The notes below the pieces were generated by a model. It was not told where the DNA came from. It did no database searches and worked only from the letters and a program-made list of their open reading frames with translations. Shown here one piece after another: positions 1 through 12,275 of a stretch of 64,000 bases of DNA. A program made the position numbers and the translations under genes. Location of the stretch: assembly GCA_946800325.1 (NCBI GenBank), contig OX326960.1, forward strand, positions 22,621,150 through 22,685,149. Direction: 5' to 3'. Origin of the DNA: Luzula sylvatica (lineage: Eukaryota > Streptophyta > Magnoliopsida > Poales > Juncaceae). How positions within the stretch are numbered: position 1 is the first letter of the stretch; each line of letters opens with the position of its first letter.

Positions 1-885
1 GTCTTGGTTTGGTTCAGAGCTTCTTGAGGGACTTTATCGACATGAAACACGTCTATTTCGTCTTCTTCCTCATTGTCGTTGGTTAGATAAGTAAATGTGG
101 AGATTTTGCAGTGGTGAAGAATGGCGTTCACTAGGGTTCCGTTAGGGTTTCCTGATGCTGGGTGTACCACCATGTGAGCAGGTTTATTGACGACAAGAAG
201 ATGGTTGTCTTCGTAGACAATGTCTAAAGGAATATCTTCAGCTTCCGCTCGTAATGGCTGCAGCTCTGAAACCGTGCAGCTAATTGTATCGCCTCCTTTG
301 ATGATATGTGAAACCTACAATATCGCTTAATTGAAGATCAAGAGTAATGATATGCCCACTCCCTCCCTCCCTCCCTCTTTCCCTCCCTCTCACATGAACA
401 GTGCATTTTGTGGGTCCCACACGAATTAAATTTTGTAAAAGTAGGTGTGGGTTCCACATGTCAATGAATATAGGGAGTGAATTTGGGAGTGGATTTGGGA
501 GGCACTGTAGCACCGCCCGAAGATCAATTGAGACCTCGAAGATGAATGTATGATTCTGGATCAGACAAACCTTATCTATGGAACGGCCATTGACAGTGAC
601 GAGGCCGGATTTGATACTAGATTGAATCCGCGCCCGGCTGATGTCTCCCATGCGAGAGGTGATCCATGCGTCGAGTCTCGATCTCGGAGACCCATCGTCC
701 ACCGTCTCTACCAGCTGAACTCCGCCGTACTTGCTTCTGACTGGAGGCGACTGATCGAGGGTGGAAGAAGTATAAGAAGAAGACGCGAATAGAGGTTTTA
801 CAATATTGAATCTAGAGTTCCGCCGGAGAAAGGAGAGGGAGGGGGAGATTGGAGATGCGGCAGAGGCGGCGGGAAAAGTTTGCAT
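1..885 (-). CDS. RNA pseudouridine synthase, chloroplast-type (5' part, runs off window)
   Basis: RluA/RluD-family pseudouridine synthase, probably organellar. Two exons are visible on the minus strand: 885-571 and 314-1 (GT at 570-569, AG at 316-315); the joined codons read ..[13 protein letters not shown]... The first about 50 residues are rich in Ser, Pro and Arg with few acidic residues, as in a chloroplast transit peptide. An S4 RNA-binding domain follows ([11 protein letters not shown], then [16 protein letters not shown]). After it comes the start of the synthase domain ([21 protein letters not shown], then [18 protein letters not shown]). The catalytic HRLD motif would lie beyond position 1, so the gene is only partial here. 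The family converts uridine to pseudouridine in rRNA; the closest plant type I know is 'RNA pseudouridine synthase 2, chloroplastic'. That assignment is from memory of the family, not a search. The start at 885 is the first Met of the open frame. Confidence 0.85.
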
Positions 886-1869
886 CTTTTCAGAATAGAC
901 TGAACTGCCAGAGTGACATATACCTATCGGGATGTCAATACCTTGTTTTCTGAAAGAAAGAAAAAACTCGGAATGAAAAATCTCGGGTTTCTATTCTGGA
1001 GTTTCTAAAACCTGATTTTCATGTTAAAATCCGGAACTTCAGATCTGGACTGTCAATATCCGGTTTTTTCTAACTCAAAACTCTGGAATTGAAATCTCGG
1101 ATTTTTCAAATTCCAGTTTGCGAATTACTAGTTTCTAAAGTTCAGTAATACTCATCGATAATATGTGAAGGAACTATAATCTGAGAATCATTTGATGTAT
1201 GTGATTGTAAGTTACGAGATAGAAAATGCATGCTAGGTCAGTCATCAATTACGTCTTTCATCATGCAAAATTTATTTTGATAGCATATAAGACTCATTTT
1301 ACAATTATATATATATGTGTGTTAAGATGGGAAATATAATAGAAAATTAACCTATTTTAAACATTAATTCACACTCCAATTGATCTTGCTTTGTTCAATC
1401 ATTGTTTTATTTTTTTCGTGAAGTTGGCCGAAAGCACGAAACGTGCTCGTAAAAGACGCAACTTAATTTTTTTATAAAGGGATGCAAGTACACAAGTTTT
1501 GTTCAATCGTTGTTAATTTGGACAAATTACTACTATTTGAAATTTGGGATTAAAAATATATATATATCATTTTGGTAAATGTAATTACGATTGACATTCC
1601 ATTCATTGTACCTTTTTAGTCTAATCTAATAAAAATATATTATCAATCTATAACTTTTCGAGTCTACACATACCAAATAATAGTTTGATCATTGTAAATT
1701 TCTATACAATTAAAACACGAAATCAAAAAGGGAAAAAAAATAGCAGCAAAACAACAAAATACAAATTACAAATTTCCGATTAAAATTTTTGGGATACACT
1801 AAAATTATACATAACATAACACATTAAAATTAACACGTGGACAAAAAAAATCAAAACCCCCCACCCCCT
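886..1869. other. Intergenic region between two minus-strand genes
   Basis: It holds the presumed promoter of the pseudouridine synthase and the 3' flank of the PP2C gene. The sequence is AT-rich with short degenerate repeats around 960-1130 (variants of 'ctcgg..tttctggaa'). I see no gene. Confidence 0.5.
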
Positions 1870-3554
1870 TCAAATCGAGGTCGAATAAGACGCGACGGTA
1901 CTATACGGCAAATTGACCCCACCACCTCTCACACTGACAGGCTGGCCCCGTCCCGCCTTACTAACATGATTCGAGTCGATAAATACGACGACAACGCTGA
2001 TGTCATCATGAAAATGTCTCCGCACCCCACGATCAATCTTCTTCAAATCGGAGTATCTCATCTCCCTCTTCTTCGCCGCTTCTTGCAACGCCGTCTTCAC
2101 CAATCTCTTCGCACTCCCCTAAAAAATATCAAATCAAACCATTTTCTGAAAAGTAAATAATTAAATTAAATATCATACATTGCGAGGACCCTTTTGCACT
2201 ATATCCACCGCCTCCTGGTTGGTGAAATGCTCCCACAAACCATCCGACGCGAAAATCACGAAATGATCGTGCGGTTCTAATCGGTGTGTCGTTATCGCCG
2301 GCTCCCAACTCAATATCGGCTTTTTAAACGGCTCTCTCAGCCTGAATCTCATGTACAACGGCTCCTTATTAAACTCGGGTTTTTTCAAATACACGTCTCC
2401 TATCGACCTACACACCTAACAAAAAAAAGAAAAATAAATACAAAACGTAATATTAACGAATAAAATAGTATATTTATATGTACTTGAATGAGGCCTTTAA
2501 CGCGCCAAACGTTATGTTTCAAAACGACGATATGTTTATCTTCCGGATGCAACGCTTGTAACTCTTTTCTCATGCTTTCGATGCTGACATTATGTTCGTC
2601 GGATAACTGCACGGCGAGAATCTCGCCGGTGGATTTGACGCCGCGGGCCAGAACCGCTCTGGAATCGCCGGCATTCGCGACGTATAAAATTCCGTTGCAA
2701 ACGACTCCGACCAGACAGCATGATCCGACGGCCGCGATTTGTGGTTTAATCGCGAATTGATTTCGTACGATCGACACGAAGTCGTCTTCTGTTTCTTGGT
2801 ACGCTTTTTTCAACACTTCTTCTGACATCGCGTTTTCTTCCGACACGAATCCTGGAAGTATATAATGGTAAATTTGATATTTTTATTTGGGAATTTACAT
2901 ATTTGTCCGTTTTTAAACTTGAAATTACATATTTATCCTTCTTAAAATTAAAATATCATATTTATCCAAAAATTAAAAAACCATCCAATTTCTCCGTTAA
3001 GACTATTATTTTACCCTTCTAAAAACCAAAAATATCATATGGTATTTTTATTTTTAGAAGGATAAATATGATATTTTGGGTTTTTTGAAGGGTAAAATAG
3101 TAATTTTAAATTGACGGAGAAATTGGATGTTTTTAATTTTTGGGTAAATATGATATTTTAGATTAATTTCAAGTTAAAAAAAGGGTAAATATGTAAATCC
3201 CCTTTCTATTTTTACGTGAAAATAAGGGAGAATGAGGGACTTACTTTTAAGATGGCGAAATAAATGGTCGTTGACGAAACATGCGGTCTCGGGTCCGCCG
3301 TGGCCGTCATAGACGCCGACGAAAGTGCCGTGGGGACCGGTGTCTAAGAAACTTAATGGACCGGATTCGACCTGGCTTTGATCTTCTAGAAGGTTGTTAG
3401 CTTGGACTACAGCCATGGAGAAGTCACCGTGAAGGTGCTGGCCTGTGTCTTTGTACCAGAGAAGACCTTCTTGACGGCTTGAGGAGGAGCCCACGTGGCG
3501 AGAAGAGGAGGGGAGTAAGCAGGATTTGAGGAGATTTAATATGGATTTCCACAT
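1870..3554 (-). CDS. Protein phosphatase 2C, clade D type
   Basis: Complete four-exon gene on the minus strand: 3554-3245, 2851-2484, 2415-2179 and 2118-1870 (stop), giving 387 aa, the usual length for plant clade-D PP2Cs. All borders are GT..AG and in phase. Mn/Mg-dependent Ser/Thr phosphatase motifs appear in order: [70 protein letters not shown] and [12 protein letters not shown]. The metal-binding Asp residues of DGHGG, SDGLW and the C-terminal DD are all present. The N terminus ([16 protein letters not shown]) matches the clade-D pattern, and the region after the GLLWYKD segment aligns with it throughout. Clade-D members are known to dephosphorylate plasma-membrane H+-ATPase and receptor kinases; which of these applies here cannot be told. 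Intron 1 contains a foldback element. Upstream (4170-4195) a CT/GA tract may lie in the 5' leader. Confidence 0.93.
2889..3202. mobile_element. Foldback MITE in intron 1 of the PP2C gene
   Basis: About 310 bp with long imperfect inverted arms. The left end reads GGGAATTTACATATTTGTCC; the reverse complement of the right end reads GGGGATTTACATATTTACCC. The arms continue inward with matching 'aaatatcatatttatcc' and 'aatttctccgtt' segments and meet near 3045. No clear target duplication or coding capacity was seen. Similar foldbacks occur near 35.0-35.3 kb. Confidence 0.7.
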
Positions 3555-5322
3555 TGTTTTTCATAATATTTGGGGCCTGTTGTGCTTTCGCATTTGAGGC
3601 GAGGAGAGATTGATGGTAAACAGATTTTTTGTTTCCTGATTGACGATAAAGACGAAGAATTAGTAAGAAGTTTGAAATTTTGAATAGGAAAAAGAGGTGA
3701 TTTTTACTTTATCAGCAAACTGTGCGAGGTGTAGTTGGAAAGTCAAAACTTGATAAAGAAGATTCGTGCAAATAGAAAAAAAATAATCAAAATTTAACCT
3801 TTATCTTAGAATTAATACTTGATTTGTTTCCCCTTTGCTTTCAATCAACTGGACTAATCGCCAGTATTCACTTAAGCGGCGCCCGGCCGTTAAGATCTAT
3901 GAGTTCACCTAATTACCAAAATTAGATAACTCTTTAGCAACACAAACTCCCCTTTATCAAATCCACAAAAGGAAAATATCCAAAATAAGCTTTCCCCAAT
4001 CGAAATTGAAAAAAAATCTTAAACTCGGGGAAAATATCGCACCTTTCACTCCCAAACTGGCCGCCTCCTTCAATCGAGAAATTGCCCAATGAAATTGAAG
4101 ACTCGATCTGTAATTTCAACTAAACTGGTAGCGATTTGAGTGATGACACGAAGATTACAGCCTCTCTTTTCTCCTCTCTCTCTCTCTCTCTCTCCAGTTG
4201 AGAGTTAAGACAAGAACTGGCTGTATAAAAAAGAGAGGCCAGCGAGGCCACTGGATTACTTTTGTATGGACTCGGTGCACTGTAAACATAGACCACCTTC
4301 ATTATATATATTCCCCTATCAATAATATCATAATCATAAAAATAAAAAATTCACAAGTAAGATAGTATTTTATTATAATAATCATAGTTTAATAGTAACA
4401 TGTTTCTTGATTTTTCTTTAAATAACCAAATACACTACCATCAATTTTAAAATGTAGTTTAAAAAGTCAAATGCTGAAAATTACAATATATATTTTATTG
4501 TTGATATTTAATAACTATTGATATTTATTTTTTGACATTATCTATATTATAACATGCCGACTATTTTTTTTAAATTGTTTGTTGATTAGTTTATAATAGA
4601 GCTGGCAGTTTGGCTCGACTCGGAATAGGAATTGGAGTTCTGTTTTTCAGCTCGAGCCATGTTCGAACTCGAGGTAACTCGACTCGGTTCGAAAAAATTA
4701 TGTTCTTTTTTTAATTTATATATATAATTGTTCAAATTTGAACTAGTTCGAGTCGAACATGACTCAACTCGAGCACGGGTCGACTTTGACTCGGCTTGGT
4801 TCGAGTTCGTTCGAGCTGGCCGGTTCAAATTTATAAACGACGTATACGAATAATAAATTTTGTTTTGTGTTCGAATTTTGTGAATGCATTGGTATCGTAG
4901 AAGGAAAATAGTATATTTTGTACGTTCATGCTCCAAGTACAAATAACATTATATTCTTAACAAGGAAAAAAAATGGGATCCACCACCATACTTGGATGAC
5001 GTTTAGGATGACACAATGTTGGTAATTACTTAATTTTATGGAGAGAAGAGAGGGGGGAATAAGTCAGAGCATGCCAGACTTTTCTTTGTTTTTTAGCCCC
5101 TGTAGAACTGTGAAATGTCTTCACAATTTCTTCTTTCGAATGCACATTTTTTCCATGGGAGAAAAATTCAGAGTGAGTTGTTAAGGAATTCAAAGCAAGA
5201 TAATTATTATTCGAATTCGAAACAAAGATAATTATTCGAATTTTGATTACTTAATCAACATTATTGTACAACTTTTTATCCAAATTTGTCTCTTGAGTTT
5301 TCAACGGATCAATATTTCGTTT
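3555..5322. other. PP2C upstream region and repeat-rich spacer
   Basis: It holds the probable promoter and leader of the PP2C gene, including a CT/GA microsatellite at about 4171-4195 and, on the minus strand, a TATA-like stretch near 4225. Further on, 4600-4830 is a degenerate tract built from 'ctcgactcgg/ttcgagtcgaac' words, typical of an old transposon end. Open frames here are short and unlike any protein I know. Confidence 0.4.
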
Positions 5323-5330
5323 GTTAGACT

Positions 5331-5840
5331 TAGGGGTGGACAAATGGTTCGGTTTATTTGAAAATCGAACCGAACCGGTCGAATTCGGTTTAATCGGTTC
5401 GGTTTTTCGATTCATTTCGTTCGGTTCGGTTCAAAAATTGATATTATTCGGTTTATTCAGTTCAGTTCTGTTCGGTTTTGGTGTTTTCAGAACCGATTAA
5501 ACCGAACCGACAGAATTAATACTATTTTTCATTTTTTTCTATTATATTTACTTAAAAATATTAAAATTAAATATTGTAAAATTAGAAATAAAGTAAGTAT
5601 ATTTTATATGATTTGTTTTTATATATTTTTTTTAAATAACATTTAAATTTTAACATTATAAAACTTCTAATTCAGTTCAACCGAATAAACCGAATAAGAA
5701 ATCCAGTTTATTCGGTTCGGTTTTAAATCGGTTCAAATTTTATTCGGTTCGGTTCGGTTTAAATCTAGTTCGATTCGGTTTAATTCGGTTTGCTATTATT
5801 TGGTTCGGCTCGGTTCGGTTCAACCGAATACCCACCCCTA
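5331..5840. mobile_element. Non-autonomous hAT-like element with perfect 8-bp TSD
   Basis: A 510-bp element starting TAGGGGTGG and ending CCACCCCTA, flanked by identical 8-bp duplications GTTAGACT (5323-5330 and 5841-5848). The interior is dominated by 'ttcggttcggtt' on the left and its complement 'aaccgaaccg' around the middle, with no coding frame. An 8-bp target site duplication plus short terminal inverted repeats is the hallmark of hAT transposons. A degenerate relative lies at 58846-59180. Confidence 0.85.
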
Positions 5841-6035
5841 GTTAGACTAAGTATTGACTAAGTTTTCGGAAGAAATAGATGGAAGAATATTTCTGAATAA
5901 ATGTATATTACTACAATTTTATGTAAAAAACTTGGTCCAAAAATACCACATCAACCAAATTAAATCTATATTTTATTCGGCACTCGAAATTATATATATA
6001 ATTTAAAAGTTGTTGAGAACTCATATGCTGATTAG

Positions 6036-6656
6036 AGGAGGCAATCAGACGGGTCGAGTCGGATTCGGATTGAGTCATTTCGGGTTCGGGTCGTTTCTGT
6101 TTGCGGGTCGTTCAGGTCGCGGGTCGTTCGGGTTTCGGGTCGTTTTGATTTTCGGATTATTCGGTTCCGGATCGTTTCGATTTTCGGGTCATTTGGGTTC
6201 GGATCGTCTCGGTTTTCGGGTCATTCGGTTTCAAGTCGTTTCGGTTTTCGGATCATTCGGTTCCGGATCGTTTCCGTTTTTGGGTCATTCGGGTCTTGGC
6301 TATTTTGATTTTCGGATCATTCGGATTTCGCAAAATTTGATTTCGAATCATTCGATTTTTCGAAAATTTAGTTTGCGGATAATTCGGGATTTATTTTATT
6401 AATTCCGGGACATTTTAGCAATATTATATTGATTTTAACAATAATATTTTAATTTTCGGATCGTGAGTTTTGGGTCATTCGGGTCATGAGTTTCGTGTCA
6501 TTCGGGTTTCGGATCATTCGGTTTCAGGTCGATTTCGGGTTTGGGTCATTCGGTTTCGGTTCGGTTTCGGGTTCGGGTCGTTGATTTTTCAACATTTTTC
6601 GGTTCGGATTCGGACGGGTCGGGTCATTTTTTCGGATCGGGTCAGTTTTTGGAAGT
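6036..6656 (+). repeat. Degenerate 'TTCGGGTC' minisatellite-like tract
   Basis: About 600 bp made almost entirely of variants of 'ttcgggtcattcgggt'. It gives two spurious open frames rich in Gly, Phe and Ser. It begins with 'ggaggcaatcagacgggtcg', a common style of transposon end in plants. Related words in the complementary orientation occur at 24120-24340 and 25050-25340. I do not regard it as coding. Confidence 0.7.
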
Positions 6657-8302
6657 TCTAATGTTGATACGCGTACAATATATATGTGTGATTATAAAGA
6701 GAAAAATGATTTATACCTTAATTTTTATTTTGTATGTATCCAATTCTAAGATTAGAATGTTGATTTAGTATAGACAAGTATGAAATCTCATTCAATTACA
6801 CAACAACAAAAATACAAGTCCAATACAACATCATGTTTTTTATCATGATGAATGATGTTGTCAAAGAATTTTGTGTATAATTCTATAAATAACTAAGGTC
6901 TCAATATATTATTTTTAATTATTATTCGTTAAGAAAATTTAGAACACGTTATGTCTGATATATATAATATTTTATTATGTATTAATCATAGTTCGTACAT
7001 TTAGTTAGTTTTAATGAGTTAAATAGTATATGTATGACGTAAAAGATATTTAAATTTTGGAATTATCGAAACAAAAATCAATTTTTGTTTATTGTATCCT
7101 GTTATTTAACGACATGTATCAATATCTTTTCTATTTCAATTTTAAATTTGCTGTTTTATATTTTAAGTATACCTGTTTGTACTTTAGAAGTACGTGTCAA
7201 ATATTCTTGAAGAATCACAAAAGAAAAATATATTTTATGTATTCGTGTAACATAGTTTGTAACTTGATTTCCGAAAAAAACTATTATTATTTAATTGAAT
7301 TATCCGATTCAGTGTAGAAGTACGAATTAAATATTTGAATGTGGATTTGAGAATTTGGGGATTTGCAAGATCTAACATCATTTTGTAATTCTAAGATGTC
7401 AACGAGGTGATAAAATTTTCAATTCTTTTCCTCCAAGATAAGTACTTAAAAAGTCAAAATCATGGGTGATAACAATACAATTTTTTTTTAAATGTGTTTG
7501 AATAATGAAAAAAGTTAGGACTTTCTAATGAAATGTGATTAAAAAATGTTTAGTATATTATGAAAATCTTATGTGGACGGCATGTGATATTGATGTTAAC
7601 AAAAAAATATATATATTTATTGGAAAGTAATTTTCAAAAAATATAGATAAAAATTTTATATTCACACAATATTTAATTAATAATTTGTCTAAACTACCAT
7701 ATTACTTAATTAATTTGTTCTCTCTATTTTGTACTTTATCTCTTCTTTCTCAAGTATGTTATTTATCTAATTATGTTGTGTACAAGCAAACAATATACGT
7801 ATGCTATTTATTTTGTTTTGATAATTGGATAACAATCTTTTTTTAAAAAATATTACTATTTCTTAGATTTTCTTTTTCTTTTTCAAAAGTACTATTATTA
7901 TAACTGTTTTATATTTTAAAACTCTAATATTTTTTTATTAATTTATAAGTTCTACTATATATTTTTATTTTTTATTAATACTAGATCATTAAGTTTCTGA
8001 CTATTTAATTATTTTATAGAAAAATATATTATTATTATTTTATGAATTTTTCCAAGCACTATAATATATTCTATCAAAGCAAATATGAGAGTATTGAATT
8101 CCTCGGAATAAATTATTCTTAACCAAGATGTAGATATTATCATTGAATGAGAATGTGGTTATTTGAAAAGACATTCTAAAAATGTGATTATCACAATAAT
8201 ATTATACTAATATTATACTATGGTGATTCAAACACGTCCTTAGATTTTTTAAATTCAATTCAAAATTTGTCAAATCATGCAAGTTGATAATTTTTTTTAA
8301 GT
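6657..8302. other. AT-rich spacer without gene
   Basis: Very AT-rich sequence with short open frames only and no recognisable domain, RNA gene or repeat of note. Confidence 0.5.
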
Positions 8303-8675
8303 CAAATTTCATATGTATTCCTACAAAATTTCACAATTTCATGTATACCAAAACGTGAAATATCATGAATAGCCCTATAAAACTACTAAAATTTCACACG
8401 TCATTTTTGTTAGATTTCGGTTAATTATTCCTTAAAATTATCTTAATTGATGTTTTTTCGATTTTTTCAACATAAATATTATTTCATATTTACATAGGGT
8501 GTAAAATTGGAATAGAAAAAAATAACAATAATTTTAACGAATAACTATAACCGAAATTTAATAAAAAGAGCATCCATAAAATTTTAGTAGTTTCGAGGAG
8601 TATTCATGATATTTCACGTTTTGCAAGGGTATACGTGAAATTATGGGATTTTTATAAAAGTACATATGAAATTTG
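8303..8675. mobile_element. Foldback MITE
   Basis: About 370 bp with long inverted arms. The left arm begins CAAATTTCATATGTA and the right arm ends TACATATGAAATTTG. The arms also share 'acgtgaaatatcatgaata' and 'aactactaaaattt'. The centre is near 8480. No coding frame or clear target duplication was seen. Confidence 0.75.
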
Positions 8676-10300
8676 TCTTTTTTTTATTATAGGGGATGAT
8701 AATAACAAGCCTCAAAAATTCAAAATCAAACAAACCCCTAAAAAACATTGAGGCAAGGAGAAACTTAAATACAAAGTTGTATTTGTGGAGCCCAAATTAA
8801 ACACCCCTTTCTATTATCCAAATGCTTTGAATGCTCTCTTTCATTAAAACTAAGGTGCTCTGCATGTTGTTTGGTCTAATTTATTTGATATGATCATTAT
8901 TGTAGAGCCCCACTGTCAAATCAAAATCAATCCCAAATTATTTGAGCTATCATAACCACAAAAGCAAGTTTTTGCATGAGTATATATGCTTCATGTGTTT
9001 AATGTGTTCATTTTGTGTCATATATCATACTTCCTATTTAGTACTAGTACCAATATTACATTTTAGTATTTATTTATATATTTTTGTATGGATTCGTTGA
9101 AGATGCACTTTGGAAGCCGCCATGGTTTTGTTCTTATGATTATATCTTGGATTAGGTAAGTTGAAAAGGACATTTTCAGATGTATATATAATATATACAA
9201 GTTAAAAAAAAATGTTCGTACCATTCTATTGGTCAACATTATTGAAAAGATAAGGCATATATAAAGAATAGAGTATAAGATAGAACCAAGTTTGAAAAAT
9301 AATATATCTATTATTATATAAATTTAAATCTAAAATAGTATATGATTTGAAGCATTCTTATTCTTAATTATACAATGTACATCACAATGTCTTAAGATAT
9401 TACAAGATAACATGTTGAATATTGTAAGGTTCTATATTAGGCCCGTTTAACATACAAATTTGATTAGAAACTGGGCCTGGTCTAACATATAGGTGATAAT
9501 TATCTTGGGCCAGAAAAATAATTTTTTGGGTTTAATAACCTATTTTTTCTTTTTTTTAGAGAAAAATAAAGGGTACTCGCGTGTTTACGAGCAGTTTGGC
9601 AAGTGGAATTAAAAGGCGGAGTATTGGTCGCTTCATAATTTGGTTGGATGTCCAAATTATAAAAGGTTAGAAAAAGTTCTGAAAAAGTATGCATAAAATT
9701 TGCCTCTCTTACAACGATTTTAGGAACAGCTCTAGAAATTGATTTTTGAAACGGCTGTGGAAAGTCACTCTAATTTGTTAGAAACATAAAAACCAAAATA
9801 TATGAAGGAAGTACTCAATAATTATGCAAGTGATGAGGTAATGCTCACACGAGAGGAAGACGGGTAGGGCTTGAATGCTTGATCCCTTGAGAAGACTTCG
9901 TCCCACCAAACAGAGAAAGATCTGACTTTAATGGCACATGAAGGAGGCGAGTTCAGGAGGGAGAGTGAAGGACGGCTCCATCGCTTGGGAGACTTCGTCG
10001 CACGGGATTGACGCCGATTAGAGAGAGAAGAGGCATCATCGTGCGTACAAGGACATGGAGGAGAGGAGATGGAGGAAGACCTTGTCGTTGTGTGAGAGGT
10101 GAGAGAAGGAGAAGAGAAGGAGAAGGAGAAGGAGAAGGCTCGTGTTGTATTTGGGCAAAGATTGGGTAGAGAGTAATATTCTGAGCAGTGTTCTTTCACG
10201 AAATCTCAGCCGTCCACGAAAATAAAATGAACGCTTTAGATTTGGACTCCAAATAAATATTACAAATAAGAAATCCATTGATCCGTCATGTGTGTGTATA

Positions 10301-10335
<35 letters not shown>
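8676..10335. other. Spacer with repeat fragments, no supported gene
   Basis: At 9590-9680 there is a segment (matching 'tttggcaagtggaatt' and 'ggatgtccaaattat') that is also found at 23010-23120, so it is probably an old mobile element. A purine-rich low-complexity stretch (9940-10140) gives Ser/Phe-rich minus-strand frames that I do not believe. A TA tract runs across 10291-10334. Confidence 0.4.
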
Positions 10336-10524
10336 GAGGCTAACATACTTAATTAAGTATCAAAATTTTGGTATTTAATGTTTTTTCGTTATTGAATTTG
10401 CATTGAGATTTGTGTTTTTTCATGATGATCAAAAAAACTTGTGCACATCAATAAATGCAAAAATCTCAATACATATCCAATAATAAACAAACATTGAGTA
10501 CCAAAGTTGCGGTACTTAATTAAG
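10336..10524. mobile_element. Small MITE, family 'GGCTAAC-CTTAATTAAGTA', copy 1
   Basis: Begins 'gaggctaacatacttaatt' next to a TA tract. Inverted arms: 10348-10380 (cttaattaagtatcaaaatt..) pairs with 10492-10524 (..gcggtacttaattaag). The inner part also folds ('gcattgagattt' against 'aaatctcaat'). A second copy sits at 21101-21258 in an intron of an aspartyl protease gene. Confidence 0.7.
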
Positions 10525-10882
10525 GAGAGAGAGAGAGACGTGCGCTATGGTGCTTTTAAGAGCACCACATGAGTAGCTCACACTTTATTATCCGTCTGAT
10601 CTTTATTGCGATCCGTGCATGATGAATTAGATTCAGCTCATAACGTTTTTTTTTCCCATAACTTTCTCCGTTTCCACTTCTCTCTCGGGGATACCCTGCC
10701 CCTTGTAATTTTTTTCTATTTCCGTTTGTACCTCTCTGTAATCAACTTTTTCATGTTGAACTTTGAAGAAGTCCCCTGCGATTAACGATCTCTACGAGAT
10801 CGACATCTCTATGGCCGTGTGATTCTCCTTCTCCTCCATGTAGGATAGCTGTGATTTTCTCTTGGGTGATTGATTTCCTCTC

Positions 10883-10900
10883 ATGGCGCAACAGCAAAAG
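10883..10900 (+). other. Possible orphan first coding exon (MAQQQK)
   Basis: A T- and C-rich leader-like stretch (10640-10880) ends in ATG GCG CAA CAG CAA AAG followed by GT at 10901. It looks like a first exon with a donor site, but I could not connect it to downstream exons. A Copia element is inserted about 200 bp further on. It may be a remnant of a broken gene. Weak. Confidence 0.2.
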
Positions 10901-11111
10901 GTACCCCCAAATTAACTAATTCAATTTGAGTCTTTTTTTCTCTCATCTACAAGGCAAGCCTAACTCCACTGTTCTTATAACTCAAAATATCTTACATATC
11001 TTTTCTTAATCACTATTTTCCTACTTATCTTTCATAGAAGTGTGATAAGAGCGATTTGCACCAGTTTTGCACCAGTCACGACGAACATTCTTGAAGATAC
11101 AATCAGGACAT

Positions 11112-11369
11112 TGTGAGATTGTAAAGAAGTAAAGAAGACGAAGATTGAAGTTATTGTATTTCTATATATCTCATTATCTAAAACATTACATTGTCTTTTA
11201 TACTAAGACCTAATCCTTCTAGAACCTAATGACTCATTCTGTAATTATGATGAGTCACTAACTAATCCCTGTCCTAGAGAATCTTTAGTACGATTGGTGA
11301 CTCTGTGTACTGGATACATCCAGTATAAATCATAGAGTAATAACTGGAGGCATCCAGTATATCTCATCA
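11112..11369 (-). repeat. 3' LTR of the Copia element
   Basis: 258 bp, nearly identical to the LTR at 12815-13070, and carrying the TG..CA ends of LTR retrotransposons. Confidence 0.95.
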
Positions 11370-12275
11370 GCCCCCCTCAAGCGATACTGGTGGTTCGACC
11401 ACAGTGAGCTTGCTCTTGAGTAGATGAAACCTTGTGGCAGGTAGTCCTTTGGTAAGAATATCTGCCATTTGATCCGCAGAGCAAATGAATCGTACTTGAA
11501 GCTGCTTGGAATTGACTTGATCACGAATGAAGTGGAAGTCTATTTCAATGTGTTTGGTACGCGCGTGAAATACCGGATTCGAAGCGAGATACGTTGCTCC
11601 GATATTGTCACACCAAATTGTCGGAGAAGCAGCGAGGGACACATGAAGTTCCCTGAGCAGTGATTGAACCCAAATAACCTCCGTAGTAGCAAGGGCCATA
11701 CTTCTGTACTCCGCTTCTGTGCTCGAACGAGCTACAGTGGCCTGCTTTTTTGAGCACCATGAAACGAGATTTGGACCAAGAAACACTGTGAAGCCTGACG
11801 TTGATCTGCGATCATCTGGGCAGCCAGCCCAATCGGCATCGGAGAACACTTGAAGAGAGAGATTTGTTGCTCGGAGAAGATGCAGGCCATGCGTCGAAGT
11901 GCCTTTGAGGTACCGTAATATTCGTTTCACTGCTGACCAGTGGACATCAGTAGGGTTGTGCATAAACTGAGCCACTTTGTTTACTGAGAAAGCGATATCT
12001 GGACGAGTTATCGTCAGATACTGCAATGCACCCACTGTACTTCGGTACAGTTCTGGATCTTGAACCGGGGAGCCAGTGAACTTTGACAATTGTTCATTGG
12101 CCGTAATAGGAGAAGAGACTGGACGAGCCTCAGTCATTTTTGTTTTTGAAAGAACATTTTGTACGTACTGAGATTGACTGAGAAGAATTCCTTTTGTAGT
12201 CGAAATTGCTTGAATTCCAAGGAAATAATTAAGAACACCAAGATCTTTAAGAGAGAATCGATTGCATCTTGTCCA
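11367..12275 (-). pseudogene. Copia pol remnant: RT tail and RNase H
   Basis: Open frame of about 300 aa covering the end of Copia reverse transcriptase (FSLKDLGVLNYFLGIQA, then TRPDIAFSVN) and RNase H ([68 protein letters not shown]). It lacks its upstream catalytic RT part because of the internal deletion joining it to gag near 12275. The frame stops at the 3' LTR edge. Confidence 0.9.

Noticed and set aside
3934..4302. Two minus-strand frames upstream of the PP2C gene
   Set aside because: No similarity to known proteins; more likely leader or promoter, containing a CT repeat.
6010..6768. Open frames rich in Gly, Phe and Ser on the plus strand
   Set aside because: They are translations of a degenerate TTCGGGTC repeat; no start context, domain or complexity.
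9092..9156. Possible signal-peptide exon (MHFGSRHGFVLMIISWI) ending at GTAAGT
   Set aside because: No following exon could be found, and short hydrophobic frames with a GTAAGT are expected by chance in AT-rich DNA.
9822..10278. Ser/Phe-rich minus-strand frames
   Set aside because: They come from a GA-rich low-complexity stretch; no domain or splice support.
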